From positions 8,109,556 to 8,173,555 of the forward strand of contig JAVDOI010000006.1 of assembly GCA_032191485.1 (NCBI GenBank): 64,000 nt of DNA, in the 5' to 3' direction. Of this stretch, positions 39,701 to 49,217 are shown piece after piece; the first letter of the stretch is position 1; each line of letters begins with the position of its first letter. The stretch comes from Leptoclinus maculatus. Taxonomy: Eukaryota; Chordata; Actinopteri; Perciformes; Stichaeidae. The translations under genes were made by a program, and so were the position numbers. The notes beneath the pieces are model-generated. The model was not told where the DNA came from and did not search any database. It worked only from the letters and a program-made list of their open reading frames with translations.

Positions 39701-42700
39701 CCTATAATGTTATGTGTCCTTCTACCTGCTGGTTACGACTTCTAAATTAGTAGTTGTTTTCTTGGCCTCTTCATGCAGTGACGGCAGCTGTTGTCGTGTA
39801 GATGGTAAATATGAGTATGTGTACCTGGTTGCAGACTTGACAGCGGCTCTTGGATTTAAGACATGTCAAGACTGCAGGCAGACGAGGGTCAATGAGTAAC
39901 CAAAGGAGTGGCAATGATTCAACTTTTACAACTCCACCTCCCCTGATGTCGGTGAACATGGGCTTTTCACCGATTGCGAAAGACGCTGTCAATATTTGTT
40001 CCTGTGTGTAGGCAAACCGCCCTGGTGATACGTTTTTGCAGCTCTATCCTGTACTTTCACCAAACCCTGTCTGAGAATATAATTAACTCCAGACCTGTGA
40101 TGAAGAAAATCTTTGTTTTGTATTTCCACAGATGCTTTGTTGGCGGACCTTGAGTCCACAACATCCCACATTTCCAAGCGTCCGCTCTTCCTGTCTGACG
40201 AGACCGCCTACTCCATCCCTGTTGGGGGTCAGAACCAGCAAGACCTCTGCTCTCCACCCCAAGTCCCACCCATGCCCTCTGAGCTAAACGGACTTGATGA
40301 AACAGAGGTAAAAGCTCACATGCATGTTATTGTTTGGCAAGTGAAAGATAAATTGTTCAATAAAAAAAACATTGTTTGATTTACTTCTGGATACTCTGAA
40401 GTGACTTCCCTTCATCTCCTCAGTCCTTCAGCTCAGCTCAAAGAAGCCCGTGGTCTGGAGATAGCAGCAGTCCAACTCAACCCATTGGTGAAGAGGACCA
40501 CGTGTACAGGTAGGACTTTGAATCACACCAGTTGGATCAACAGTGTATAAGTATCTATAAAAAATAACTTGTACCCTCAAAAGTTCTTATAGATTACTTT
40601 ATTTGGCAGCATTTTTGTGGAAAACCTCTACGTTATTTAGCAGATTATAGGGAGGACATTAAAAGGGGGAACATAATGATGTGTGTAATCTTTTTGACAT
40701 ACGCACATCATCATTCAAATAGAAATCTCCTTTTGGATGTTGACTCATCTGTGAGCCAGAGACACTCTCCAAATGATGCCAGTGTCAAAATATAGCATCA
40801 CTCTCAGTCCTTGGCTCTGTTTATAGTAAATATTGGTTCTTCTCTCTTCTCTGTACAGTTTCCCTAATAAGCAGAAGAATAGTGAGTCATCAGGTGTTGC
40901 CATGAACTCATCCTTGGGCAGCAACCTGTCCGAGCTGGACCGCCTGCTGTTGGAGCTCAACGCTGTGCAGCAAAGCACCCCTGCCTTCCCCACAGAAGGT
41001 ACACGAAGGGATTACTTTACAATTTAGAAAATGCTCTCTTATGTTTCTCGGATGACGCTATCTACATTTAGCAGTTGTTTTTAAGGTGTCACACAGGAAT
41101 GTCCCGTCTCGCCACTGTATTTTAGTGTTTGCGGTTTACAATATGATAAACTATGCACTGTGGATCCATGAGGGAAATTTATTTAGCATTTTCTTCTGTA
41201 ATAGAAGAAGCAGCTCCCCCACTGCCTGCCAGCAGTGTCATCCACCACGTTCAGGAGAATGGAGTCTCTGCTTCAGGCAAGGTTGCTCCACCTGTATTGG
41301 AGAAGCCCAAACGCAGCGCTGCAGCTCGGGGAATAGAGGATGTACGACCAAGTGTAGAGAGCCTTCTGGATGAGCTGGAAAATTCTGTGCCCTCACCCAT
41401 GTAAGCCACAAATTGTTAAAGCAACATAGAAACCATGCCATTGCACATAGCTGTTTTACATTAGTGCTCAAGGATGTTATATTAACATTTAATCCCATGC
41501 ATTTAGTTGACAGTGTTCTTTCCTTCTTTAGTCCCACACCGTTGGTTGTGTCAGATGAACACACAGATGGACAAGAGGAAACTCCAGCACAGCAGCAAGC
41601 CAGAATGTCTGCCTCCTCTGCAACACGAGAGCTGGATGAGCTAATGGCCTCCCTATCTGACTTCAAGGTCCAAAGCAATGTGAGTATGGTAGTGGGTAGA
41701 TTTTGAGTCATGGGGGGATTCCATACTGGATAGAGGATGTTTATTTTTGGCATTGTGTAACTGTTTAGGACTGCACTGCAGATGTTTAGGGGTTTGCAAA
41801 ACTGTGAAATGAATTGTAGAAACTAGGATCTAGGATATTTTTATTCAACGTCTCTTCAGTATCTTTTCAGTATCTGTGATTTTGATATTTTGCATACACA
41901 ATATTTAATGAATTGCTGTTGCTGGCAGTGTCCACAATAGAAAAGTTGAACAGATATTCTGCTGTTTTACTGTTTACATACCGGTAGATTTCTCAACTTT
42001 TGCAGTGTTGCAATGGAATAAATGAAGTGGCTGGTGCTTTTTTTTACCTCAACTTTTTAACCTACCCTTTATTTTGGACGAGCTTTTTTTTTGAGTCAAC
42101 AAAATATTTTAAAACCCGTAATTGACAACCAACTTTTAATTTTAAATTTACTTTGAGTTGTTGTCACACTTGAAAAAACAGACATACTAGATGACAATTA
42201 AAATTCGTTGTGCTACATTTCATTGACGGTGCAATTTTGTCTGTCACATTCATAGAGGAGTTCAGTTGAGTGAACTCTGCCTCTGCTTGGCTTTGTGTTT
42301 GAGACAACTTTTCTGTTCATTCCCTTCATTCTCAATGTGTTTTTCCTGGTCTCTTTCTCTTTTCTCTACCATTGTTTATGTCTTGTCCTTGTTTGTACAT
42401 TGCGATCATTACATCAATGCACCTGATTCAGTCTGGCTCTCAGTTGTCTGTGAATCAGGAGGCTGGAGACCCTTCATTGGTAGCTGGTTCCCCAGGAACA
42501 GCCCCGTCTATAAATCCTAATATTGGTTCAGTGGATACTCTTCTATCTTCTAGTTCCACTACTCCCTCCTGTACCCCTCTTCCACTGGAACTCCACATAG
42601 ATGAAGATGGTACAGCCCCTACATCTTCAGCTGGTTCCACTGTAGTCATTGCATCGTCCAAGAGCCTTCAGTACTCCCAGATCCAACAGTTAGATGATGG

Positions 42701-45700
42701 TGGCAGTGTCACGTGTGAGATCACTCATGAGGAGAGCCTCAGTATCTCTAGTACCACAAAGCCTCCGAGTCAAACGGAAGTCAACAGCCCTACACATATG
42801 TCCATCGTTAAAGTCTCTGCTAGTAAAGTCTCAAGTCCTTTTAGAAAAAGCGTAAGCCCAGTTATGAGTGGCAGATGTTCTAGTCCAATACCCTGGACTA
42901 GCAGCTCCAGTCCATTAGTTGTTTCAGAGAGCTCTAGTGATGTTACTGTGTCTAAAAACCCCAGTCCAATTCTTAGAGCCAAGAGTCACAATCCACATCC
43001 AAGCCCAATCCCTAAATGCTACAGTCCAGTTCCTATAAGTCATACCCCAGAAGACGTTAAAAAGACTGCTAGTCCAGTGACAGTTACAAGGCTTTCAAGT
43101 CCAGTTCCAAAAAGTGCGAGTCCAGAAATAGTTCCCAAGAGTGCTAGTCCATTGTCAATTCTAAGACTTTCAAGTCCATTTCCACAGATTGCAAGTCCTG
43201 TGACAGTCCCTGATATCTCTAGTTCAGCAAGTGTATCCAAGAGCTCTAGTCCTGAAACATTGCCAATGACTGCTTGCCCAGTAGTACTCCCAAGGCTTTC
43301 AAGTCCTGCCTCAGTCATCAGAAAACATTACACAGTTCAAGGTAGCAGCAGTCCCAGAGCTTCACCAGTTCCAGCTGTACCATCAAATAGCCTGTCTCTC
43401 CCGCCTACAGAAAAGCAAGGAGGTGAAATGCTGGATTTAACATGGCCATGTCGGGAACCTTTATTAGATGATGCTTTGGACAAACTCTTAGCCCCCGACT
43501 CCTCCCAAATAAGTGACAACCAGCCACCTGCTTCCTTTATGCCCGGAGATGAAGGCAGATCTTGGGAGGAGGAAGACGGAATTGACCCTGATTTCAGCCA
43601 AGAGGGAACCCTGACGCCCATGACTGAGTCCAGCTGGATTGATGAGTGTTTCACCCCCTCTCCCTGCCCTGGGACACCAGATGCAACGCTGGAACTTCCC
43701 ACACAGCAGCCCTCTGCTGTCGAGCGACTATCTGCTTCTGGCCAAGTAGGACTCTCAACTTGACTCTCCCAAAATAAGCTGCAGGCAAAAAAGCTAGAGA
43801 TGCTATTATTTGGCCGTGTCTTTCTATTACTTGGCCATGTGGCCTAAGATAAGATTAATTGTCTCTGACAATAATGGCAGAATGGCTGTGTGTATCTCTA
43901 GTTGCCGAAATAAGCTTATATTGGGAGAGCAGCTCCTGCAAATACTCGAGGAGCTACGCAAAAACACAAAGTGTCTTGATGAAGATCTATGTGGTGTGAT
44001 GCATGTGGTGTCATTGCATAGCAATTGCAAAATGGCTTGAGGGAGAAATCTCCCTGTAGAGACTACTTGTGGCTGATGTCGAAAGCTTTGCTAAAAAGAT
44101 GTTTCTGCACGCCCCTACTTGCTTCAGTCCACATTGCTGTGTTAGTCATAGGGCTTGGCCTGTCATTTCTACGCAACCAATGGCTGATGCAAAACATTTT
44201 TTTCAATCACTGATGGTGTCAATACAAAGACAGTAGACATTTTTTCTATTGCTAATGCATTTATGCACTAAGAAGGTGCACGTGATCTTTGGCCTTGCTT
44301 CGGCACGTGCAGACTTATGTGCAAGCATTTTGTGATGGACTTGTGTTGTCTTGAGCTCAGCGATCCAGCATGCCGTGCCACAGATACCCAAGTAGCTTTA
44401 AGTAGACTTTGAATGGAATGGAGGGCTGTGCTTTGCTTCTGCAGGCAAATTTGACTGGATACAAGAGTGCCTGACAAAACCTCCAGAACATTTTGACAAA
44501 AGTATGTTCTGGAGCCGGTCCTTGAGCATTTTTGCTTATTGAATGAGACATCCTGGGCTGGGTCTGTCCTGCTTGTGTTTGCAACCCAACATGGACTTTC
44601 TGGTGAATGGCACAATCCAAGCTTCCCAAACCTCCTTATATCATATCATTTACTCTCTAGCTCAAGTCGGTTATCTGCCGCACCAAAGAAACCTCCAATG
44701 TGCATCCAATGTTCAAGGATGGAATGTTGCGACGTAAAATGGGACCGGTCATTGTGAATAAGAGCAACTCGCAAGACCGACTCATTGAGGAGCTGCAGGG
44801 GAAACTGGGAATTGGGCGAGTGGATCGCAAGCATAAACAACTGGCAGATGATTGGATGACAGAGGGAGTCATCGTCATGTCCAACCCACAGCGAACACGG
44901 GAAGAAAGGGTCCAGCCATCTGTGGATAAGGTAGACATTAGAGACGCACAGCAGGAGTCAGTGCAGTTCAGTGCTACTCCGGGACCATGTTAAACTCATT
45001 ATATACATTAAATATGTATGATGATTCATCATATTGTCAGAAATATTTTATTTGTCTTTGACAGTCAGTCTTAACAATTCAGTTTGTCGTGCCAACTCAG
45101 TTTTTTTTTACCATTTCCTTTCCCTCATTCTGACCTCTGTTTTTGTTATCTGTGTTTCCTCTCTTTGCTGTTTCCTTTTTCATTCTTTCCCCCAGATCAT
45201 CATCCCTCCAGAATCACCTGCCCCACAGAGAAAAATCCTCCCCCCTCTGCAATCTCCCCCAGCACCCAAAAAGCTACCCCCAATTAAGCAGACTCCCCCA
45301 CCACTACCTCCTCCCCCTCTGAACCCTCCACCTCCGACCCCTCCACCTCCACCTCCCCCTCCTCGAGAACCTCCCCCTCCTCCCCCCAAGGAACCTGCTC
45401 CTCCCCCCAAGGAACCTACTCCTCCCCCCAAGGAACCTACTCCTCCCCCCAGGGAGCCCACGCCTCCCCCTGTCCAGCCCCCTCCATCACCTAGCCCCCC
45501 TCCAAAGCCTGTCACGCCACCCCCGCCTCCCAAGGTCTTTGTATCAGTGGGCTGTCAGACTGAGTATGACCCCATCTTCCCACCAATGCAGGCATGGATC
45601 ACCATTCTTCTTCTTTCTCTTCTCTGACCTTCCTTTAAACTTTGAGTTGTTTTACTCAAGTCTGTTTTCGGGTTATTTGCTTCAAATCCAAGCCGTTGAA

Positions 45701-47793
45701 CCTCTGTATTCATATGAGCTATATCATTTGTCTGGTCATTGGCTCTCTTTTCGACCCCTGGTTTCTATTCATGCCATGTTGCAAAAGGTAGTCTCTTTAA
45801 AGCTTTGTATGAAATCCAGTCAGGCCAGGTTGTGGTGGTTGCTGACATTCAGGCTGGAGAGACTGAGACCCTTTTCTAATTCTGACATCTGATGGCGCCA
45901 CGGGCTGTGTGTTCAGAATTGAGAGGAGAGTTTACAAGCTCAGAAGCAAGAGGAGTGTAACCCCCCCATGTTCCTGTTACCCTGTCCTGCCATGCGCAGG
46001 AATGGTAGGCTCGCAGTGCAACTGAAACCTAACCTGCCACATGACAGCACAGTTACCACCACAATTATAGCCGCTCCCACAGGACTTCCGTCAACAGGTC
46101 GCACTAGGTTATATACCAGGAGGTTGAAGTTTAATGTCATGTACCATCCCTTCTTTAAGACTCCATAGTGTCTTTACTGAGGTAGTTTAGGTGAAGACTT
46201 GTAGAGCACGATATGAGCGCTGTGGTATAAGTGTGTACCGGTCGAAGGCTCGGTGAGATGCCTGGCTCTATTATTTGTGTATGTGTGAGAGAATACGTGG
46301 AGCAGAGATGCTATTTTCTCTCTCAGTGGAATTCAAGAGTCATGAAGCTCCAATAACCATCTGAGAAGGTCTGTGTTTGCTTACATTGCTGTAGCCAGAC
46401 ACACATTCACACACACGATATTGATGTTAGAGATTTATCATCAAAAGCCTGCAAACATGGATTAGGATTAATAAGATCTTATTTTGTCCAGGTTGATATG
46501 TCCATGGCTTGTCTTTATTTAATGTCCCGTCTACCGGAAAGAGGAGACGGCTAACCACCGTCTCGATGTTTCCCTGGTTGCACAACCAGCAATCCAGGGA
46601 GAGACAATTGTAACAAACATTTACGAAGGCAGTTACATGAAAACATTATATTACAAAATTATGCGATGTGACAAGAAGGTAAGTCCAAAAAATTATTATC
46701 CAAAATTATGAGAACGGTATAGTGAAGCCTCTTTGGTATTTCATGTCCGTCAGATCCAGTCCCAGGGAAAGACTTCTCCCACCGGTCCCCCGAAACCAGC
46801 CAACAAGCTGGACAACATGCTTGGAAGCCTGCAGTCCGACCTCAACCGACTCGGAGTCCAGACGGTGGCTAAAGGTGTCTGCGGAGCCTGCAAGAAACCC
46901 ATTGTTGGGCAGGTGATGATAACACTGAATCACACACATACAATTCAGAACACATTGAAGCACTTTAGGCTCATAAAAACATCATCCTTTTTGTTTTGTT
47001 AAGAATGTGGTGAAAAGAAGATTGCACTCAATGTTTTTGACCCGGTTGGATAGCTTGTGTAGTGTTGACTCAAGTTCCACATATCTCAGGCTGTGCTGAT
47101 TGCTTGAGGTCCCAGGCCAGTCAATCCATCAATAATTCAGCTCTTATTTAATTGGCAACCAATAAGTTGAGCAATATAAATTTAAAGCTTTTATTCTGTG
47201 TTTTATTGCATGACTTACTTACCTAATAAGAGACTTCTGTTTAAAGAAGCGCAATAATATTCTTTTCTGTGAATCATGATCCATCTGGACTGAGATTATT
47301 TTTAATATATAATTTTTTAAGCATCGATTTATGATATCTGCTGCTGTTTTGCAATATCCCCTTTGTTTTCTTGCATGCAAGGCTGCAGCAATTATATCTG
47401 CTGAGCCAGGTGCTTCCCTCAGAAGCTCATTTTAATTTAATGCACTGTGTCTCCCCACACCAGGTGGTGACTGCCATGGGCAGGACGTGGCACCCCGAGC
47501 ACTTTGTGTGCACCCACTGCCAGGAGGAGATTGGCTCGAGGAACTTCTTTGAGCGTGAGGGGCAGCCTTTCTGTGAGAAAGACTACCACAGCCTGTTCTC
47601 ACCGCGATGCCACTACTGTAATGGACCCATACTGGATGTTAGTAGTGCATACATTAAATTACACACACACACACACACACACAGGCACATTTACCATGGA
47701 TGGGAGGATGCTTATATTTATTTATTCATAACTTAATGGATTAGGGCCTTACTGGAAAAATCACTACATGGCATAAATTGCCTTTATTTCTCA

Positions 47794-47881
<88 letters not shown>

Positions 47882-49217
47882 ATCAATCCTAGAGGCTGTA
47901 GAAGAGAAGGGGCATCTACTTGCCCTGTGCATGCAGACTGACTACATGCTACTCTCCTCTTGCTTGTCAGCGCTCAGTCTTATCCTCATAGTGACACACT
48001 CCTATCGGGAGTTTACAGCATATGTTTCTTACACACACTTCTTTCCTTTATTTACTTTGGTGATGCTCATTTACATGCAGTGTTTTTTTGTGCTGTTGTA
48101 ATGGTTTCAATGTACTTTTCAACACTGCACCCCCTGGTGGTAAAGCCAAGAATCACTTGTGCTCGGACATGTAGTTTACAGTTCTTGCCCTGCTTGCACA
48201 AACTCAGCAGCTGTGGATGTTGTAAAACCTCGTGTGACAGTATGAGTGTGCTTCGAGCTGAAGCTACTGAGAAATGCTATCAGGCCTGGAAAACATGAGG
48301 TAACAGTCACAGCAGACCAGCACCTCCCACACTGCCTCTGTGGACTTTCGCTTCCCTCTCCTGGCGTCTTGACTTTCTGATGTGTTTGTTTCTTCCGTAA
48401 TTGCAAACATGCATGCTCATACTGTATGTGGGCTTTCTTTTAGAACCTGTTTGTTTATGGGTCACACCTTTTTAGCAGGAATTGAATGATTGACCACTCG
48501 GTTCTCCTTTGTTTCACAGAGAGTAGTGACCGCTTTGGACAAGACTTGGCATCCAGAGCATTTCTTTTGTGCCCAGTGTGGAGCCTTTTTCGGACCAGAA
48601 GGTACCAACTGCTCATTAATTATTAACATAACACCTGGATTGAGTAAAAAAAAAAATTGAATTATCAAATGAAGCATGCAGTGAATCAGCGTGTGTCTTT
48701 GCTGCCCTCTAGGTTTCCATGAGAAGGATGGAAAGGCGTTCTGCAGAAAGGACTACTTTGACATGTTTGCCCCTAAATGTGGTGGCTGTGCCCGTGCCAT
48801 CCTGGAGAACTACATCTCTGCTCTCAACTCACTGTGGCACCCTGAATGCTTCGTCTGCAGGGTGAGCCCACTCGACGTATCCAACAAATGTCGTGACAAC
48901 CGAAAACCCATCGTCGTAATATTAAAACCTCTTCCCTTCTGATTTTCCAGGAGTGCTTCACGCCATTCATAAATGGCAGCTTCTTTGACCACGACGGCCA
49001 GCCGTACTGCGAGTCGCACTACCACGAGCGCCGCGGCTCGCTGTGCTCCGGCTGCCAGAAGCCCATCACCGGCCGCTGCATCACAGCCATGGGCAAGAAG
49101 TTCCACCCGGAGCACTTTGTGTGCGCTTTCTGCCTTAAGCAGCTCAACAAAGGCACCTTCAAGGAGCAGAACGACAAGCCCTACTGCCAAGGCTGCTTTG
49201 TTAAACTCTTCAGTTAG
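25854..49217 (+). CDS. pxn: Paxillin, long form with extra Ser-Pro and proline-rich exons
   Basis: Focal-adhesion scaffold binding FAK, vinculin and parvins. Fourteen phase-consistent exons: 25854-25866, 40132-40307, 40424-40509, 40859-40998, 41205-41400, 41532-41679, 42432-43745, 44661-44930, 45196-45591, 46754-46912, 47464-47637, 48520-48601, 48713-48861, 48951-49217. All together they give 1189 residues; without exons 7-9 the protein is 523 residues, close to canonical paxillin (557-591). LD1 is MDDLDALLADLE at the start, LD2 NLSELDRLLLELN at 114-126, LD3 SVESLLDELENSV at 188-200, LD4 TRELDELMASLSDF at 235-248, and LD5 LDNMLGSLQSDL at 932-943. Four LIM domains follow (KGVCGACKKP onward), ending KLFS. 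Tyr31 is kept in AYSIP, but the segment carrying Tyr118 is absent. Intron 9 uses a GC donor. Exons 7-9 are phase 0 on both sides and so may be alternatively spliced. The missing Tyr118 raises the possibility of one of the two teleost paxillin duplicates. Confidence 0.95.
28196..28220 (+). repeat. (TC)n microsatellite
   Basis: About 12 uninterrupted TC units, then C-rich sequence. Confidence 0.9.
29060..29520 (+). repeat. Dispersed fish repeat interrupted by a hAT-like insertion
   Basis: The outer parts ('gatagtttgatatttt', 'cgagaagattgatac' and, after the insertion, 'cgctctcgtatccgtatgc', 'taaatataaacctacag') belong to the same family as 21545-21765. The family is split at 29122-29333 by foreign sequence. 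Confidence 0.7.
29122..29333. mobile_element. Non-autonomous hAT-like insertion (212 bp)
   Basis: An 8-bp direct duplication, ATTGATAC, lies at 29114-29121 and 29334-29341 and restores the host repeat when the insert is removed. The insert starts TAGCGCCGCCCCT and its other end, reverse complemented, reads AAGGACCGTCCGA, so the termini are weakly inverted. Inner blocks TTAGTCGACTAATCG and AGTCGACTAAG are palindromic. An 8-bp duplication is typical of hAT. No ORF. Confidence 0.7.
30940..30966 (+). repeat. (TA)n microsatellite
   Basis: About 13 TA units followed by TATG repeats. Confidence 0.9.
31751..31785 (+). repeat. (CA)n microsatellite
   Basis: About 17 uninterrupted CA units in paxillin intron 1. 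Confidence 0.95.
33780..33890 (+). repeat. Partial copy of the dispersed repeat family seen at 21.6 and 29.1 kb
   Basis: 'gttagcttactgtaaaaac' and 'cagccagcctggctctgtc' match the middle of the family consensus as known from perciform genomes. Confidence 0.55.
34175..34350 (+). repeat. Dispersed repeat, copy B
   Basis: Matches the reverse complement of 18740-18930 through 'gtttctg.ccacc', 'aagtccaatatt', 'gggaaat.tctg' and 'ctgctaa.tg.tccacta'. It shares the end 'gtctgcctgccgt'. Confidence 0.65.
34540..34830 (+). repeat. Dispersed perciform-type repeat
   Basis: The run 'ggtgatcaaaggtcaagac', 'ttggccgtaactcaagaag', 'gatgatattttggacagac' and 'actggttggtggaag' is a characteristic interspersed fish repeat, recognised from memory. 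The ORF at 34619-34834 is a chance reading through it. Confidence 0.65.
36752..36786 (+). repeat. (CA)n microsatellite
   Basis: About 17 CA units in paxillin intron 1. Confidence 0.95.
42432..43745 (+). CDS. pxn: Paxillin exon 7: 438-residue Ser-Pro repeat exon
   Basis: A GATTCAG acceptor and a CAA/GTAGGA donor bound 1314 bases, open in phase 0. The protein is Ser/Pro/Thr-rich and apparently disordered. From about 42820 to 43330 it is built of degenerate units of about 13 residues, each with an SSP or ASP core (KSASPEIVPKSASP, LRLSSPFPQIASP). The end is acidic (SWEEEDGIDPDFSQEG). The longer ORF starting at 42372 has its first 20 codons inside the intron. The minus-strand ORFs here are shadows. 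Cassette use is inferred from symmetric phase. Confidence 0.8.
44661..44930 (+). CDS. pxn: Paxillin exon 8: basic 90-residue exon
   Basis: Bounded by TTTACTCTCTAG and AAG/GTAGAC, phase 0 on both sides. It encodes 90 residues with a helix-forming stretch (QDRLIEELQGKLGIGRV), a basic patch and ADDWMTEGVIVMSNP. Strong codon conservation style and lack of repeats suggest a folded or binding element. Its function is not known. Confidence 0.8.
45196..45591 (+). CDS. pxn: Paxillin exon 9: proline-rich exon with a GC donor
   Basis: The acceptor is CCCCCAG. The frame is phase 0 for 132 codons: long PPPP runs with KEPTPPP repeats, then VFVSVGCQTEYDPIFPPMQ. Continuing into the next paxillin exon (IQSQGKTSP) requires splicing at CAG/GCATGG, a GC-AG donor. 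The alternative GT donor at CCC AAG/GTCTTT would remove the conserved-looking VSVGCQTEYDP end but also keeps the frame. The minus-strand poly-Gly ORF at 45180-45533 is its shadow. Confidence 0.75.
47796..47876 (+). repeat. Long (CA)n microsatellite
   Basis: About 40 uninterrupted CA units in the intron between two LIM-coding paxillin exons. A second, shorter CA tract is at about 47661-47682, next to the donor side. Confidence 0.97.

Larger units (their letters stand above)
25867..40131. other. pxn: Paxillin intron 1 (14.3 kb), non-coding
   Basis: No exon of another gene is recognised on either strand. Contents: CT tract (28196-28220), (TA)n (30940-30966), (CA)n (31751-31785 and 36752-36786), dispersed repeats at 29060-29520, 33780-33890, 34175-34350 and 34540-34830, and a nested hAT-like insertion (29122-29333). 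A 9-bp tandem (CATGCTAAC-type) lies at about 38360-38410. ORFs here, including 38149-38478, are short and lack family features. The first kilobase is CpG-rich and may hold enhancer sequence. Confidence 0.6.

Noticed and set aside
41238..41753. 171-residue minus-strand ORF
   Set aside because: It overlaps two paxillin exons antisense, crosses an intron and has no recognisable domain.
42372..42431. Methionine-started extension of the large paxillin ORF
   Set aside because: It reads through the intron; a TTCAG acceptor in phase 0 with the previous exon lies at 42431.
42455..43702. Several minus-strand ORFs of 68-121 residues over the Ser-Pro exon
   Set aside because: They are repeat-driven shadows of the plus-strand coding repeats with no splice or family support.
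45180..45533. Minus-strand poly-glycine ORF
   Set aside because: It is the reverse-strand shadow of the polyproline paxillin exon.
45968..46168. Possible extra paxillin exon between the proline-rich exon and LD5
   Set aside because: There are AG and GT edges, but the reading MRRNGRLAVQLKPNLP shows no relation to paxillin and phase fit is not unique.
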